A stretch of 64,000 bases of DNA, taken from assembly GCA_030761205.1 (NCBI GenBank), contig JAULJL010000015.1, forward strand, positions 4,068,001 to 4,132,000, given 5' to 3'. The stretch comes from Fremontodendron californicum (lineage: Eukaryota > Streptophyta > Magnoliopsida > Malvales > Malvaceae). Below, piece by piece: positions 44,101-58,798 of the stretch. The notes beneath the pieces were generated by a model. That model made no database searches. It was given only the letters and a program-made list of their open reading frames with translations, and was not told the origin of the DNA. Within the stretch, counting starts at the first letter, position 1. Each line of letters begins with the position of its first letter. The translations under genes and the position numbers were made by a program.

Positions 44101-45990
44101 ATTTAGTAGTAGAATAAGAATTTCTCCTATCAGAAGCAACCATACTTGATCGACTTTCATCATATTGGAACATACCATTTGAAATCCGCAAGATAACCTG
44201 AATCTATTTGTTCAAAGATTCCCGTTGACATGCTATGCTATGGCATCATTCAATTCTTTAAATACTAAAGTAATTTATTCATTTTTTGGGTAATCATTGG
44301 AGAATATGAGAGTACTACCAGATAAAGTGTAGTACATAATATTCATCCCACCAGAAATATTCTTGTATTGTCAACTGGCACCCAAAGTTGCTAGTACAGA
44401 GTCAGTTTAGTACATGTTGTACTGTAATCCTTTTGGGTTTATAGCATAAATAGCTTAGATGACAACATAGACTCAAACGAAGCAACTTGGTTTGCAGAAA
44501 AATGCTTTATGGCTTATGAAGTTTGTCATAAAATAAGGATTGCGACCTGGGCCTGAGGTCATTGTGCCAGTGCCTGGTTTCTTTTGGGCTTTGACAGAGT
44601 GAGGTAACACACAGTCAATATTGAGAGAGTGAGAAACATGGGAGAGACAGAGAAAGACAGGGAATTGGCTGAGCATGGATGGATCTACCAACAGATTTCT
44701 GTTGTTTCTCCGCCCATGCACTGCCTCTTCCCTGGCTCCGCCTCCTCCATTTTCTCCTCCCTCTTTTTTTTTTTTTTTTTTCACCTTATTTCTTTTTTGG
44801 GATTATATTCATTAACCAAGTTATTGAATTTAGATACAGGTTCATAATAGCTACGTTTAACAAGAAGCTAATATAAATGTGGTGACTTGTGCCCCTACGG
44901 CCCCAGCTCGTTTTCTCTCCTTTTCTACATTTTCTTTTGTTTTGTTGAAGATAAACTCTTCTTTCAATCCAAGTATGGTGATTAATTGTTTTACTAATTA
45001 TAGAAAAATCCCTTTTGAGTTTTGATTCTGCAGCCAATTTGGGAACTTTATTGCTTTCGTTCTCTATTAATCTTCCACAATCACCATTGATTAGGGGGGG
45101 GAATGGCACAATAAGACTTAAATGCCGCATTGCTTTAAGTGACTGAAGATAGATAGAGGACAGCAAGAAATTTCAGGTTTTGCCACAGCTGCTGTTCCAG
45201 TTTTAAATTTACCCCATGAGCACTAGGTTTCAGATACAGGTTGTTTTGGCAAAGTAAGACACTGGAGATGCTGATAGGTTTCTACTCAGAAAATTTGAAA
45301 AACAAAGAGATTTCTTCATTGAGACTGATGAGAACTTCACAAGGTTGTAGCAGTGTAATTGTAAACTACTGTTGTGTCATTTATGCTTGGAAGGGAAATT
45401 TGTGTACTTTGATCTTACTTCTGAATAGAATTAGCTTCACGCAATAAAGAAAAACAAAGATAAATCAGGATCTCCTTATTGATTTTGCGTGTCATTGTTC
45501 CTTTCCTGGCAATAATGCCCAAGCCTTTGCATGCAGAAAGCTTAATTCACTGCAAAAGACTGCAATAATGATAATTATTATTATTTTCTCAGGTGTTATG
45601 TTAACGCTTTTGCTTAGATTTTATAATGGTATAATCGAAAAACTAAGCTTTAAGCTCTCTTGTATCTCATGATAACAGATCTTATCTTACCCCCGAAAAC
45701 TATCATCCTTAATTCTGGGTCTTTCTAGCTTCAAAATTACCAATATTTTATGAAATCAAGTTCATTTACAGCTAGAGTGGTTTAATCATGTTTGTAATTG
45801 TAAGTAACTACCTTATGTGGATTTCGGAATTGGGAGTTTCAAAGAGAAGAATCACATTCATATTAAGCAATATAATAAATGAGTGTTTGCAACCTGCAAA
45901 GAGTCCCAGAAAGTCAGATCTTGGACGTTGCCACAATGTGTCCAGACTTCAAATCTTCGGGAGATGGTTCTAAATTCTAAGTTTCTTGAT
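41120..45990 (+). repeat. Module R1, second pass
   Basis: Identical to 2090-6960. It follows R2 (34903-39975) after a 1.1-kb spacer, so two direct R copies stand close together here. Confidence 0.85.
41963..43296 (+). pseudogene. MUSTANG-like pseudogene of R1, second pass
   Basis: Identical to 2933-4266, with the same stops, the same missing DNA-binding domain and SWIM finger, and the same N in the VVNRQ motif. Confidence 0.82.
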
Positions 45991-47229
45991 TTGGAATTCT
46001 GAGTGTGTTTAAGATTAGAACTCATAATCATTAAAGAGACAAGTAAAAACAAGTCTAACACATCATACTACGCAACTTCCAATAAACAAGGCCCAAGACC
46101 CATTTCTACTATCTACAAATTGGAAAGTTAAAATCTTTCCGATAATTTCTGTTTTACAATGAAGAGATTGATTACATCTAGAAACGACGGATATAACAAC
46201 CAGCCTTGTTAATAATAATATGCCCTGCATTCTTATTGGACGTGAGTTCTGGCACAGCCGCCAGTAACCAATCTGCTTTCATAAACCAGCAATAGCTATG
46301 GGGATCAACTTATGTCCAATCGAACCAGCGAGCTGTAATCGAAAAGACTATGAACATCAGAAAATATTCACTAATTTAACCTAATAAGTTTCATAATAAT
46401 GTTAACTAGGAAGATATATACAGAATCTGATTGGCCTTGTGCTAGAAATGGACTTTAAATCTGCCTAGAGTAATGGCTTGCTAGAAAATGAAGATAGCAA
46501 AAGCTTATGATATGAATATTCTTCATTGTAGATGTAAAAGCACTTAAATAGCCGAATCATTGATCCAAATTGTATACTCTGATACAAACTTGAGTTACTC
46601 AAATACAGTCCATACAGAAAATAAAAGCAAGAAAACAAAGGGGAAAAAACACCCCTTAGAAGTTGACTTTGTTACAGGCTTTCAGCTAATGAATTAGATT
46701 CGATTCGTGTGGACAGTTACTCAAGCTGAAATTGCTTACTCTAACCAGAAACAGACTTTGAAAAAAATTTGTTTCGGTATTTCTTTCGATATCTTAACAC
46801 CACAGATGATTCTAAATTCGAAGTCATTGTCTTAATTAGTGGCATACACAGCTGGCTAAAGAGAGTTATCTCCTGAATAGAATAGAGAAATAATGTCTTA
46901 AGAAATTTGGTATTATGAATTTATGATGCAGGAAAGGTCAAAAAGAACAAAAAAGGCAAGTAGAAACAATGAAAAAGTCCTAGACTGAGAGGCCCAGGAA
47001 AACAGGATTCTTCTACTTGTCCCTTATGAACGGCCAAGTCAAGGTTGAGCTGGGATTTAGTCCAGATGGCTATGCATGCGTGAACCAAATACCTTGATCA
47101 GTAGAATTCCGACAAACACTCGGAGCAAACGATACAGTTTCTAGAGTCAACAAACTCAGATGCACGTATATCCTAATTTACTTCCTCTTTTAGCTATGAT
47201 TTGTAACGATCCTAGTGAATTATGACTCA

Positions 47230-47619
47230 TTAATCATCAATATGGACTAGACAGTTTGATGAAATATGATGGGAGAGAGAGGGGAAGAAAGAATATAAAG
47301 AATTGGTACAAGAGAAAGAAAGATTTGTGTACTTGTTATCTTCATCAGTCCAGCATACAGATTGAGTACAGTCGACTTGAATACAAGACTGAGGTTCGCC
47401 AAGTTTATGGTCCAGTTTGCCGGACTCAATAAACTGCAAATCCTCCAAAAGTATCACATAATGTTTCTGCACATCTTCTGCACTTTTTTCCCCTCCAACC
47501 ATGGCTGCAACCACTTCCCAACGATCTGGGTGTTGCTCATCAACCACTGCTAGAGCCAGCTCAAACAACTTGTTCTCCTCCCAGCTCCACCCACATACAA
47601 CTTTTGGAAAGTTATCCAT
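47230..47619 (-). CDS. RADIALIS-like MYB protein, second pass
   Basis: Identical to 8200-8589; probable exon end at 47333. W13, W34 and Y54 of the SANT repeat are conserved as in the first pass. Confidence 0.8.
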   Translation of the reverse strand: MDNFPKVVCGWSWEENKLFELALAVVDEQHPDRWEVVAAMVGGEKSAEDVQKHYVILLEDLQFIESGKLDHKLGEPQSCIQVDCTQSVCWTDEDNKYTNLSFSCTNSLYSFFPSLSHHISSNCLVHIDD

Positions 47620-49464
47620 AAGTCACCCTTTTTCCTTTGATTGATTGATATGGTTCTTTTGAGGGTATTAAGGAAGAGTTAATAATTGCTTCGCATTCTA
47701 GGATTCATCGAAGAAGAAGAAGAGCTGAAGAGCAATCTTTTTGGGGTATCTCCAGACCAGATTCTAACACCCCTGTGTCTTTGGGGGGTGTCAGATATCT
47801 GTTGTGAGCAGCAAATCCTCCCTTTTTGTTTGTTTTTTTATGAGTCTTTTTGTCAGAGACAACAGGGTAGGCTTTCCTTAGTCTAGATCTAACCATGGGC
47901 AATGAAAAAAAAATACTAAAATAAGTAAAAATGAACTCAACATAAAAGAATATACGATTTTAATCAATCTGGTCTAAAACAGGGAAACCAACGGTCAAAA
48001 ACAGACAAAACTTAAAGACTTCATTAACCATTTTCTTGCAATAAGTAGATTAGAATACCACTTTTTTTTTTTCCAATTCTTTAGCATCGTATTCTAAATA
48101 TTGTTTGATCCGGAAATACAGCATTACATGCAATTTTAAAGTAATTAAAACCAACAATGGAAAAGAATCAAAAGCCAATCATACTTTTTCACGTTTTTCC
48201 AAATTTCTACCTTGAAACTAAAGAAAGAGACTTTTGTGGGTAGGATCACATCTTGCTTGATTTTTTTTAAGTTTCCAAGCAATTACAGTTCAGACCTGGG
48301 GTCATTTTCCAGGTCTTTTTAATGGGTAAAAAAGACTTGGTTGTAGAAGAAAACATATCTTTATCTTACTAGTTTTTCCTGGTTGGACACCATCGTTGGC
48401 ACTGAAAACTGATCCCAAACCAACTTTTCCTTCCCTTTAATTTTCATTTATGAAGTTTCTTAGGGTAAGGTTTGCTTTTTAATTGATGTGTTAACCTGTC
48501 TCCTTCAGTCCGGACAATTTTGGACCCCATTGAGATTTGAACCATATCTCAGGGCTTTGCCTATAGCCTTACAATATTTCGTCATGTAAGTGTAAGTGAT
48601 TAAGTATTAATCATTTTGAAATGATAGGATTACATGATACAAAAAAAATAATATGAACATAATATAAATATATCAAAAATTATATAATATAAATATTAAT
48701 GTATCAAAATTTATATAAATATATAATATCTTAAATACGATTATAATATAAAAAAAATAACATAAACACAATATGTTGCTTATGCATTTTCACGAGAATA
48801 TCTAAAGATTTTTTTTTTTTCTAAGTCAGAAATCAGAAATAGTGAAGATTTTATTTTAAGAAAAAAGTAGCGACATTTTCCACACTAAAGTTGTTGCCCC
48901 CACAACATGATTTCAGCCAAAAGAGCAAGAAAGGGTAATACCGTACCCCACGACGGCCGGCGCATCAACCAATCCCATCCAGTCATATTCGTCTTAGGCT
49001 TTTTTATTTGTTTTTGAAGGTAAACTATAGACTTATTTTAGGCAAATTAATCATATGATTCTATCATCTTTGTTTTTTAGAAAGAGCTGGAGGATTGCAA
49101 TCATAGATTTATGTCTTGTTAGTGGCATGAGCCATCAATTCTCTTGGGTGGAAGCAACTCGATTAGTGTTATCTTACCAGTTACATAGGGTCGGTGTCTA
49201 GGTGGGTCAGTTACACCAAATGGCTCAGATGGCGACAAAGGCGACTAATTTGACAGAAATTCCAAGAACCCTTTTTTTACCTTCGAGTCCTTCAGCATTC
49301 TCACACCCTTGTAAATGAAGCATGCCCATCGAGCCAGGGGTGGGGCTTAGGAACAAACTATTGACCCAAAACTTACTTGTCAGTTTCATGACCACGAGCT
49401 TCTCTAACCAGGATTGGATGAGATGAAGTTCACATTAATACTAGACCCATTGGTAGTTTGTAGT

Positions 49465-49869
49465 TAGAGATGTAAATGAGACATCTATCTTCGCAAGTTA
49501 CTCGAGTTCGGCTTGAAAAAAAAATCAAATTCGACTTGATCATTGTCGAGTCAAGCTCGAGCAACTCGAATTATAGAACGAATCCAATTCGAATATCCTA
49601 ATGCTTAACTCGAGTAATTCACGAGCTTAATCAAGTTTTTTTTTTTATAATTATTATTGAAAAATCTCAATTCGAACTCGAACTCGAATTGAAGCTCGAG
49701 CACAAATAATCAAATTTGAAATCGAATATGGGTATCGAACCCATTTTTTATTAAGTAAACAAGTTTAATCGAACGAGCTCGAACTTTAAAAATGAAATTC
49801 GGTCGAACTCGAGCCGAATTTCGAATTTCGAGTCGAATTCGAGCTTCTTACATATCGATTACACCCTTA
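49465..49869. mobile_element. 405-bp TCGA-rich MITE, second pass
   Basis: Identical to 10435-10839, with the same 6-of-8 flanking octamers. Confidence 0.65.
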
Positions 49870-50300
49870 GTTGTAGCTCCCAGACTTCAGAGCCCGGGGT
49901 TTGCAAATATGCTCAGAATTGCAAACTTGCAATACAAGGCTGTCGAACACATTGACAGGGTTATCTGCGACAAATCTGGTGGGGGCAACAAAACAAAGGT
50001 CAACTCTAACTAAGTCTAAAATAATTGTGTAACACACTACATGATATTGTAAATTTGTGATTGCTTCCAGAACAATCAGTAAAAGATACAACAGGCGATA
50101 TCAAATGTCATGCAAATATAATGGGCCTCTTTCAATCTGTTAACATATGCATCACCGATAAGAATTAGAATATTTTATAGATCCAAATTGCAAGAGAACA
50201 AAGAGTAGGACGTAAAAATCTTGACTATTTCATGCTAGAAATGATGATTAATGAAAAAAAATTTCTGCAACTGGCGAGACATCATGACCACTAATAAAGG

Positions 50301-53300
50301 TCATTGAGCAGAACTGAAGGTTGCAATTGCATCAATTTCCTGTTGCAAAAGAAGAGCATCAACAAAGACATCCAAATTCTCTCCCTGCATCATATCATTT
50401 ATTGCATGATAAGTGATGCCAACACGATGATCGGTGACACGCCCTTGAGGAAAGTTATAGGTTCGAATGCGCTCAGATCTGTCCCCACTACCAATCTGTT
50501 AATATCAAAGTGATCAGTATCCAATCATCTGGAATAAAGGACAAAAAAACACTAACAAAAAATCTAAAATTTCATCTCATAGTAACCCATACCTGTTCAG
50601 ATCTAAGTTTTGACCGACTCGTATGAATTCTAGACCTCTCCATTTCATACAGCTTTGCACAGAGCACTTTAAGTGCTTTGGCTTTGTTCTATTATATATG
50701 AAGCAAAAAGGAAGAAAAAGGGAAAGTTACGGAAGCACCAGATTAAAATATATCCATGGATGATAAGAGGGATGATACTGTTTAGAAAACCATCCAAATT
50801 CATATTTCAATGCTTTCAAGTTAAAGTCCCTATCTAACATATAACCATATATTGCATACTTTACTTAAGAGACCTCAAATATGCCATATATATCAGTAAT
50901 CAGCAAGTTTCAAAGACTAGAACTTTCTGTGCTCATGGATGCAATCAAGTCAATAAAGAAATACTAAGCCATTTACACAAGATTAGTTTCTTTTTTAATA
51001 CATGTGAAGACCCATTGAGCTTTGAACTACATAAATGGAGATAACTCCCCCTCATCCAAGATTCAAACCTAAGACCTGCAGGTTGAAAGTCAAGTTCTAA
51101 CTGTTAAAGTGTCTTCCCTAGGGACAAACAAGTAAGGTAGTTTCTAAAGATATTCCACAATAGGGCAGTAAAATTGACAAAAAGCTAAAACTAGCATGTA
51201 GGGCTAAGCAATGTGAATTAAAAAGTACGCATGCATCATTAACTTTTCAAATGGAAAACTTTTTTCCATGGTTGGATCATATTAAGACAAATAGGATCAT
51301 TCCATGGTGAAAAGACTAGGAAAGGCTGCAACTTAACAAGTCTGTCTTGGCAAACTATCAATAAATTATGGGAAAATGGAGTTCTGTGCAAAAGAATCCA
51401 AAACTACAACAACATTTGAGTACTCTTTACCATATGCTGGGATCGTTCATCCTGTATAGATACTGTTATACCAGTGGGCAAATGTGTGACTCTAACTGCA
51501 CTGTTGGTGGTGTTTGCATGTTGACCGCCAGAACCACCAGACCTGTAAGTATCAATTCTCAAATCTTCATTCCTTAACTGGACATCTACCTGCAAAACCT
51601 CAACAAGAACATCAATCAAAGCAGGCAAAAAGGATATGGTAATTAAAAACTAGTAATGAGAGAACATAAGATTGTGACAGTATAATGTCCAATACTAAAG
51701 TAAAAGTGAACTAGTATAAGCAGTCTGAGCACTCGACAAAACTCCCATCTAAATAAATCTAAAAATCTTTCAAACAGACAAAAAAAAAAACCCAAATGAA
51801 ACACAACATATCCTTAAGCACCTCATCAGCCTGAGGGAGAATAGCAACTGATACAGCACTAGTGTGAATACGTCCAGACTTCTCTGTCACAGGAACACGC
51901 TGCCAAAAGAAAACTCCATGTAAGTTATGCTTTAAAGCCTTATATTGCATGTTAAAGAGTCAGAAATGAAACCTGAACTCTGTGAATTCCACTCTCAAAT
52001 TTAAGTTTCCCATAAACACCAGCACCTGAGATTGCTGCACTAGCTTCCTGAAAAGGAGATCAAGAAGTCAAAGTTCTGTGATGCAGCCACAAGATAAACT
52101 CAACATGTTAATTCCAAAAACTTTAGAAAGACCAAGACACTAGCAAATGCACCAGGTGACAAGCAAACAGAAACTATCTAAAATCAGAAATAAGATACAC
52201 AAAACACTCAATAAAAGATGGAACACATACCTTATATCCTTTCAGATCAGACTCTGCTATATCTACCACTTCGAACTTCCAACCTTTCTTCTGTGAGTAC
52301 CTCTCATACCTGTTGTAACCCAAGCAAGGAAACAATTCTCAGATAATCAGCTTCTAAACAAAACTCGTGATTCACGCACAGACCTTATGTTGTACTGACT
52401 TACATTTTGAACACATCCATTGCAAACAAAGAAGCCTCCTCCCCACCAGTTCCTGATCAAAAAAGTGGGAAAAAATAATCAACAAAAACAATGACAAAAA
52501 CCAGCATTCAGGTGCCCATCTCAACATACAGTTGTTACCTGCTCTAACCTCCAAAATGCAGTCCCTCTCATCAGCATCATCCCTAGGAAGTAACAACTTG
52601 AGCAGCAAGTTCTGCAGCCTTTTCTCTTCTTCCAAAGCCTTACCCAGATCCTCAGTCGCCATCTCAAGCATGTCTTTATCATCAGGGCATTCAGCCATCA
52701 ATGACCTCAAACCATCAATCTCCTACTTGAAAAGAAAAGGAAAAAAAGAAATCCTAAAACAGCATCCTCATTGGACAAAAATCACATAATAATAGTAACT
52801 AAAGAAAGCATTAGGATAACACATAAAGATACACATATCCCATAGTATATATACTATATTATCATTTACCAACACACGCCAACTTAACTGAAGGCTTAAT
52901 TAGGAAAGCTACGGAAATAAACAACATACATGATACCATCAGCCAAGGTAGAAAAAAAGTTCGTTCATCGATTCAGACAATAAACTGGAAGACAGAACAT
53001 TAGTACAAGACAGAAAATAAAAACAGAAATATACCTTCTGTTTGGTTCTCAACTCATTGATAAGGTCCATTGAGTCCCTAAGTTTTCGAAGCTCTTTGTT
53101 AGCCTTCGAATACTCGGCTGGTGAGGCTTCTGGCTGTCTTCAGACAACACCCACAAGCTCAATTAAAAAAACAAATTCAAAATACAATTAACAAGAAACA
53201 TAAAAAATATATATATTAAAAAATATTACCTGGTTTATGAGATTCTCGAGAAAAACACTCCTATGCTCAATAGCGGATAATCTTTGTTCCATGATTTTAA

Positions 53301-53585
53301 GAAGGTCAGTTGAAAGCTGAGGTTGCAGCTCTGCCCATTACGAAAATATTGTTTCAATAACTCGAAAACAACACTTAAATTTTTCTTTTTCTTTTTTCTG
53401 AAACAGAAACTAAGTACATAAAAAGGCTTACCGGTGGAATAATAGCGAGAAAAAGAAAGAGAAATGTTGGCAATTTCGGGTAAAAGAAACAATCTTTGAT
53501 TACAAGGATTGGGATTTGATTTTGCTACTTGAAGTTGCCTCAATGAATTGATGCACCGAATAAACCCTTGACTGAGTCTCCTCAT
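50301..53585 (-). CDS. Mitochondrial peptide chain release factor 1, second pass
   Basis: Identical to 11271-14555 in all 11 exons (53585-53432, 53330-53230, 53133-53035, 52722-52539, 52452-52404, 52309-52231, 52047-51973, 51899-51822, 51589-51431, 50688-50593, 50495-50301) and in all introns. The PVT and GGQ motifs are intact. If the duplication is real, the genome carries two equal copies of this gene. Confidence 0.92.
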
Positions 53586-53954
53586 TAATATTTCTTTTCT
53601 TCTTTATTTTGGCTTATCAATTGCTAAGCTCTGTTTGTTCTTCAGTTTTCGGTGGAAGAATTGGCTGCCTTACCAAGTTCTTGCGAGTTGCGAACTTGTT
53701 TCCGCCTTCCGGTGTTGGAACTTGGAATTGCCAGGCAGGGGAAGGGCCATGTAACGAACAGGCGCATTTAGGAAACCCCTAAAAAAGGCCCGTTTGAATT
53801 GGAAATTAAGGGCCAGTAGCAGGCGGCCCATACCTCATCTACGATTGGATAAGAGTTAGAGACCCAGAAACTCAGACTTCAGAGCCAATGAAACTGTAAT
53901 TATTTCCAAAGCTTACCCAACATTAATAAGTAGTAGTATACTAGTATTAGTAGG

Positions 53955-54531
53955 CATAGTTATTAAAATTGGATTCGATCCGATCCAATCCGATCCGATT
54001 AAAATTTTAGGTTTTAAGTTAAATAATTCAATCTTAGATTAATTTTAAATTAATAAATTTATTTTAAAATATTATAAATAAATTTATAAATTATATAAAT
54101 ATTTTGTCTAATTATATAAACTAAAAATTATGTTATAAAAATTAAAAATATTCGTTATTATTTAAAAATACAAAAAATTAAACTTATATATACTTTTTTA
54201 CTTTTAAAATTGTAAATTTTTTGTAATGTATTTTTAATTTTAATTATTTAAGTAAAATAACTTTCTAGAGAAAATAATGAAAGAATCATTAATTTGGATG
54301 CAAAATTAAATTAAATATTTTTAAAATCATTTGAAAAAAATCATATTTAATAGATCCGAATCAATAAAAAATTTGATGGGTCACCAATTTTTTCATAAAT
54401 TCAACGAATCAATGTAGATTTTTTCATATTAATTGCATAAACAATCTAATTAATGAACTAACTCTAATCAAAGACCGACTTACCGAATCAAACGATTAGG
54501 CCATAAAACCAGTACGATTCTAATAAGTATG
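53955..54531. mobile_element. Candidate 577-bp AT-rich MITE, second pass
   Basis: Identical to 14925-15501; the same reservations about the borders apply. Confidence 0.45.
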
Positions 54532-55165
54532 CTAGCATAAGCATCTCAAGGTTTGCTTGATAATATCTCTTATTCAAAAATAAAGTTCAAATTCTCTCTT
54601 TTTTTTTTCAATTAAAAAAACACAATTAATAAATAATTGCATAGTATCTATATATATATATATAAATAATATTTAAACAATTGGAAGTAACTCAATAACA
54701 AACAAAGATACAAAGTAAAACACCCAGCAAAACTCAAATTTCAAAAATTTAGTTGCCAATTTTAGACTTTAAAATATAAAGTCGACTAAACTTTGAAAAT
54801 AAGTTCATCTTTTGAAGTTTAAGGAAAGGCTTATAGTTCAGAGATAATAGATAGCACTGCATAAATAATACTAGTAATTAATATTGTTGATATATATAGT
54901 TCGGATGTTGGTAGTATGATCAGAAGAAAAGATAGTATAATGGAATATACGAAATTATGAATGAACTTTTTTTTCTTCTTTTTATCAATAAAAGAATTAC
55001 AATGAAACAACAAAGACAAAAACAGGAGTACTTAAGAGAGCCCTGAAAGAGATGAGAGATCCCTAAACAGAAAATTACAAAAAGAAAATCATATATAATG
55101 AGATAAGATGTGCTTTCATTTGCTATTTTACTTCTTGTGCAGTTGATCTATCCTTCTTTTTTTTT

Positions 55166-55184
55166 GGGGGGGGGGGGGGGGGGG
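55166..55184. repeat. 19-G homopolymer, second pass
   Basis: Same length (19) and same T9 neighbour as at 16136-16154. This equality is the strongest single sign that the two passes have had no time to diverge. Confidence 0.95.
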
Positions 55185-55221
55185 ACTCCCAATATTCCAG
55201 ATTTACCTCACTGAAATGTCT

Positions 55222-56979
55222 TCAATATCTCAAACCAGCAGTGAAAGGAATGCCAGTTAAGGGCAACCAGTTCTCACGGCCCAAAAGGAATGATTGAACA
55301 GTGAACCCCATGGCAGTCTTCCTGTCAATCTTGTGGTAACCCTTCCAGTTAACCCTCCTAGCCAAGTCAGCACCAGGGCCACGGTTGTTGTACTCAGCAT
55401 AGTAGAGAGTGTCTTGGAAATTGCTTCCAGCCCAGGCCATCCATCCCTCAGGCTGAATGAAGTCTGCCAAGAGGGATTCCATGACAATAGTTGTAGCGAA
55501 TTGCTTCCATGGCCTGCCCAAGTATGTTGGGATCTTGAACCTGTCAGCGAAGAGCTTTGCCTCAGGGACAATCCTGCAGTTTTGGATCACGAGACCAGTG
55601 TTCTCATTAGCATTGGCCTTGCCATGTGCAGTCACTGTGTTCTGTTGGTTATCCAGTGGCCTCCTGACAATGATCAATGAGTTCTGGATAATGGTAGGGG
55701 AGTCACCGAAGATGAAGTCAATGGTTCCAGAGATGACACAGTTGCGGAAGAACTGACGGTTTGCTTGATTGTACAAGGTGTCTTGGAACCCATCCATCCT
55801 GCAGTTGAAGAAGGCTGACCTATCGGATTGAATGCGAAGAGCCACAGCCTGGTGCTTTTCAGCACCAGCAGTGTTCTGGAATCCCATGGATTTGGCAATG
55901 AAACCATCTCCAATAGCGGCTGCACCATTAAAATTATGATATATTATAACAAATTCATTAGGGAGAATTATGATGAATTAACTGGTCTGAGTTCTTTGAA
56001 ACTTACAGAAAGTGGAAGTCTGCCAGGTGGATGTGCCATCAACGAAGTTCTTGTGGCCAGTGACAATGGTCTTTCTTGGGCCATCACCGTACATGAGGAT
56101 GTTGGTTGTTTTTTTGTCCACGGTGATGTACTCGTCATAGATTCCAGCCTTGATATAGATCACATGTCGGACCTGGGAGTTCTTGGGAGCGGCAGCAAGG
56201 GCTGCAGCGATGGTCTTGAACTGGCCACTGCCATCCTTAGCCACAACGGCATTTGGTATCATGTTGCTGTTATCGATCCTAGCCAAAAGCTTGCGGTCTG
56301 CAGCCGAGAACCATGAGGGATAGCCATCCTTCTCAACAGAAAGAAGTCTACGGGAGGTAGGAATATTCAACTGGAGACCGAATTTGGCAAGAATGTCCGA
56401 CAACTTTGTCACAATTGCCAAGGCATTGGCTGTGAGTTCGCTAGCATCAACAATACCGTTTGTCATGGTTTGTTTCATGCTGTTCTCATGCTCGAAACCA
56501 TCCAAGCATGACTGTTGGTATGAGATAACAGCGCTCAACCAGGTCCTGAGATCGGCTATGCGGTCATTAATGCTGCGCAATTCACCATCACCCACCTCAG
56601 AGAATGATGCCTGAAGGGACTGAACTGCATAGTCCATCATCTCCTTACAATCATCCAAGGCCATATTCGTGCGGCTATCGTTCTTGGCCTGAACGATCAG
56701 GGAGTCAGTAAAGTTGAAGAACTTCTTCACTGCTTCCTCAGCGGATAAGATTGCCTGGGCAACGTACTCTTTGGGATCAGTGCTGTTGACAGAGCTGAGG
56801 GTCTTTTGGCAAGCTTCTTGGAAATCAGTAGATGAACAGAAGCTAGACACGGCCTTCATTTTTGGAGACAATTCGGCATTATCATTGCCAGTGCGATGAA
56901 CTGCAGCAACAACGCCGAGGACGACTCCCACCACAAGCATGATGGAAACCCCCGACAAAATCACTTTACCCGCGGCCAT
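55222..56979 (-). CDS. Type I pectin methylesterase, second pass
   Basis: Identical to 16192-17949 (exons 56979-56007 and 55919-55222), with all catalytic residues and both RRLL/RKLL processing motifs present. Confidence 0.95.
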
Positions 56980-57070
56980 CTTTGCTATTTTTTTTCGTTT
57001 TTCAGCCAATAATATTTTTTACTCTTTTTTTTTTTATGAAGGATCTCTCTCCCTCCGGCTGCCGGCTACG

Positions 57071-57080
57071 GTAAATATAG
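57071..57080 (-). promoter_or_regulatory. Candidate TATA box of the pectinesterase, second pass
   Basis: Identical to 18041-18050. The promoter is duplicated with the gene. Confidence 0.5.
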
Positions 57081-58798
57081 CAGAACTATCCGATTCCCAA
57101 CCAAATTGAAGGGACTCGGATGGGAGAAAGACTTTATTGGAAAGCACACTTTCTCTTCGTCTTTGTTTTGTTGCTTGATGGAATATTGATTTTGCATGGC
57201 GGGTTTTATAGCAAGTTGGAAGTGTCTAAAATTAGCGTTCTTTGCATGGAAACGGAGATGGTTGTTACAATTGAATGGCTTATCGGATTTTCCAATGGAT
57301 AGGATATAATTCATGGTTTGAGACAAAGCGTTCGACCAGGGATCATCTTAAATTTAGACAAAACATATCTTCAAATTTTTTATTTTATTTTTTTTTTTTT
57401 GTGATTTTAAATGTCACTAAGATTCAGCTGTAATTTCGAGATAAATTCTCCATTATATGCTTGGTTTATGGTTTACTTTCTTTTTTTCTTAAAAAAAAAA
57501 AAGAAAAGAAAAGCTTGGTATTTACTATTTTTTGTCTTTATTATAGTGTATAAATCTCCATGTTAGAAATATATTTAATTATTAGAGTGACACTTAATTT
57601 GCCTCTATAATTAAATGATTTAAAAGGAAAATGTATATAGAATCAATTACTTAATTTCAGAAACTTTATCAAAAATATATATATATATTTTTTCAGAAAC
57701 TAACATTTGGTATCTATATTCCTAATTTTTATAAAATAACATTACATGTGACAATTGATTTTTTTTATATATGTTATCAATAACTGAGTAAATTTTGCTT
57801 AATTATATGCACCTTTCAGTTTGCATAACGTTGAAGTCCAAGTGTTTTATTTAATTTTTAAACTAAATTTAACATGGCAATAACAACTGCCTCTTTTTTT
57901 CTTTTTTCTTTTTTGAGTAAGACAACTGTCTTTATTGTCAATCAAATAAAATTCCATCGAACTATATACTTATCAGCATATATATATAAATATAAATATA
58001 TATATATATATTGGTATCTAGATTTTTAATCCGTTAGTATCATATGTATTCATGGTTCTTTTGTTTACTAAAGGCAAATGGGTTAGATGTTTATCCAAAT
58101 TTGATAGATCACACACGTACTTGCAGCATTCTTTACTTTCTTTCTGTCCGATCTTCAATACCTCAATGGTGTGTACTTTAGACGAGGAATTTTAAAATTT
58201 TGAATAATTTTAAAATATTAACATTTTAAAATGTATCAATTCAAAATATTAGTATTTATAATTGTATTGTTTGGATAAATATTTAAAAAAAAAAATTTGA
58301 ATATTGAAATTTGATGAGGTAAAAAAAATATTGGAGATAAAATAAAAAAATATTGAAAAAAATATGCAATATGGATGTCATTAGATTTGTAGAAATATAT
58401 AGATATTACTAATAATATGAAAAATAAAAAAAAATAAATTTAAAATGAGTTTTCGTAATTATAATTGAAAAAAATAAAATTTGCGTAAAAAAAACATAAT
58501 AAATGTTAATATCTTAGTAAAAGAAAATCAAAAAATTTCACAAATTCCATCTCAAAAGGTGGAATTTGAAAAGAGAATTTGACCCTTTAAAAATCCTCTT
58601 TCAAATTCCAAAAATTTTGACAATTATAATTTTTATTTGCCAAACAAGATAATTTTATTTTAGAATTTTAAAATAATCTTTACAAATGAATTCCTTCATT
58701 GAAATCCCCCATCCAAACACACCCCAAAAGATATCAACAATATCCAAACTTGTTTTAAGATTTAGAATTTAAAATTTAAAGTTTAGGGTTTAGGATTA

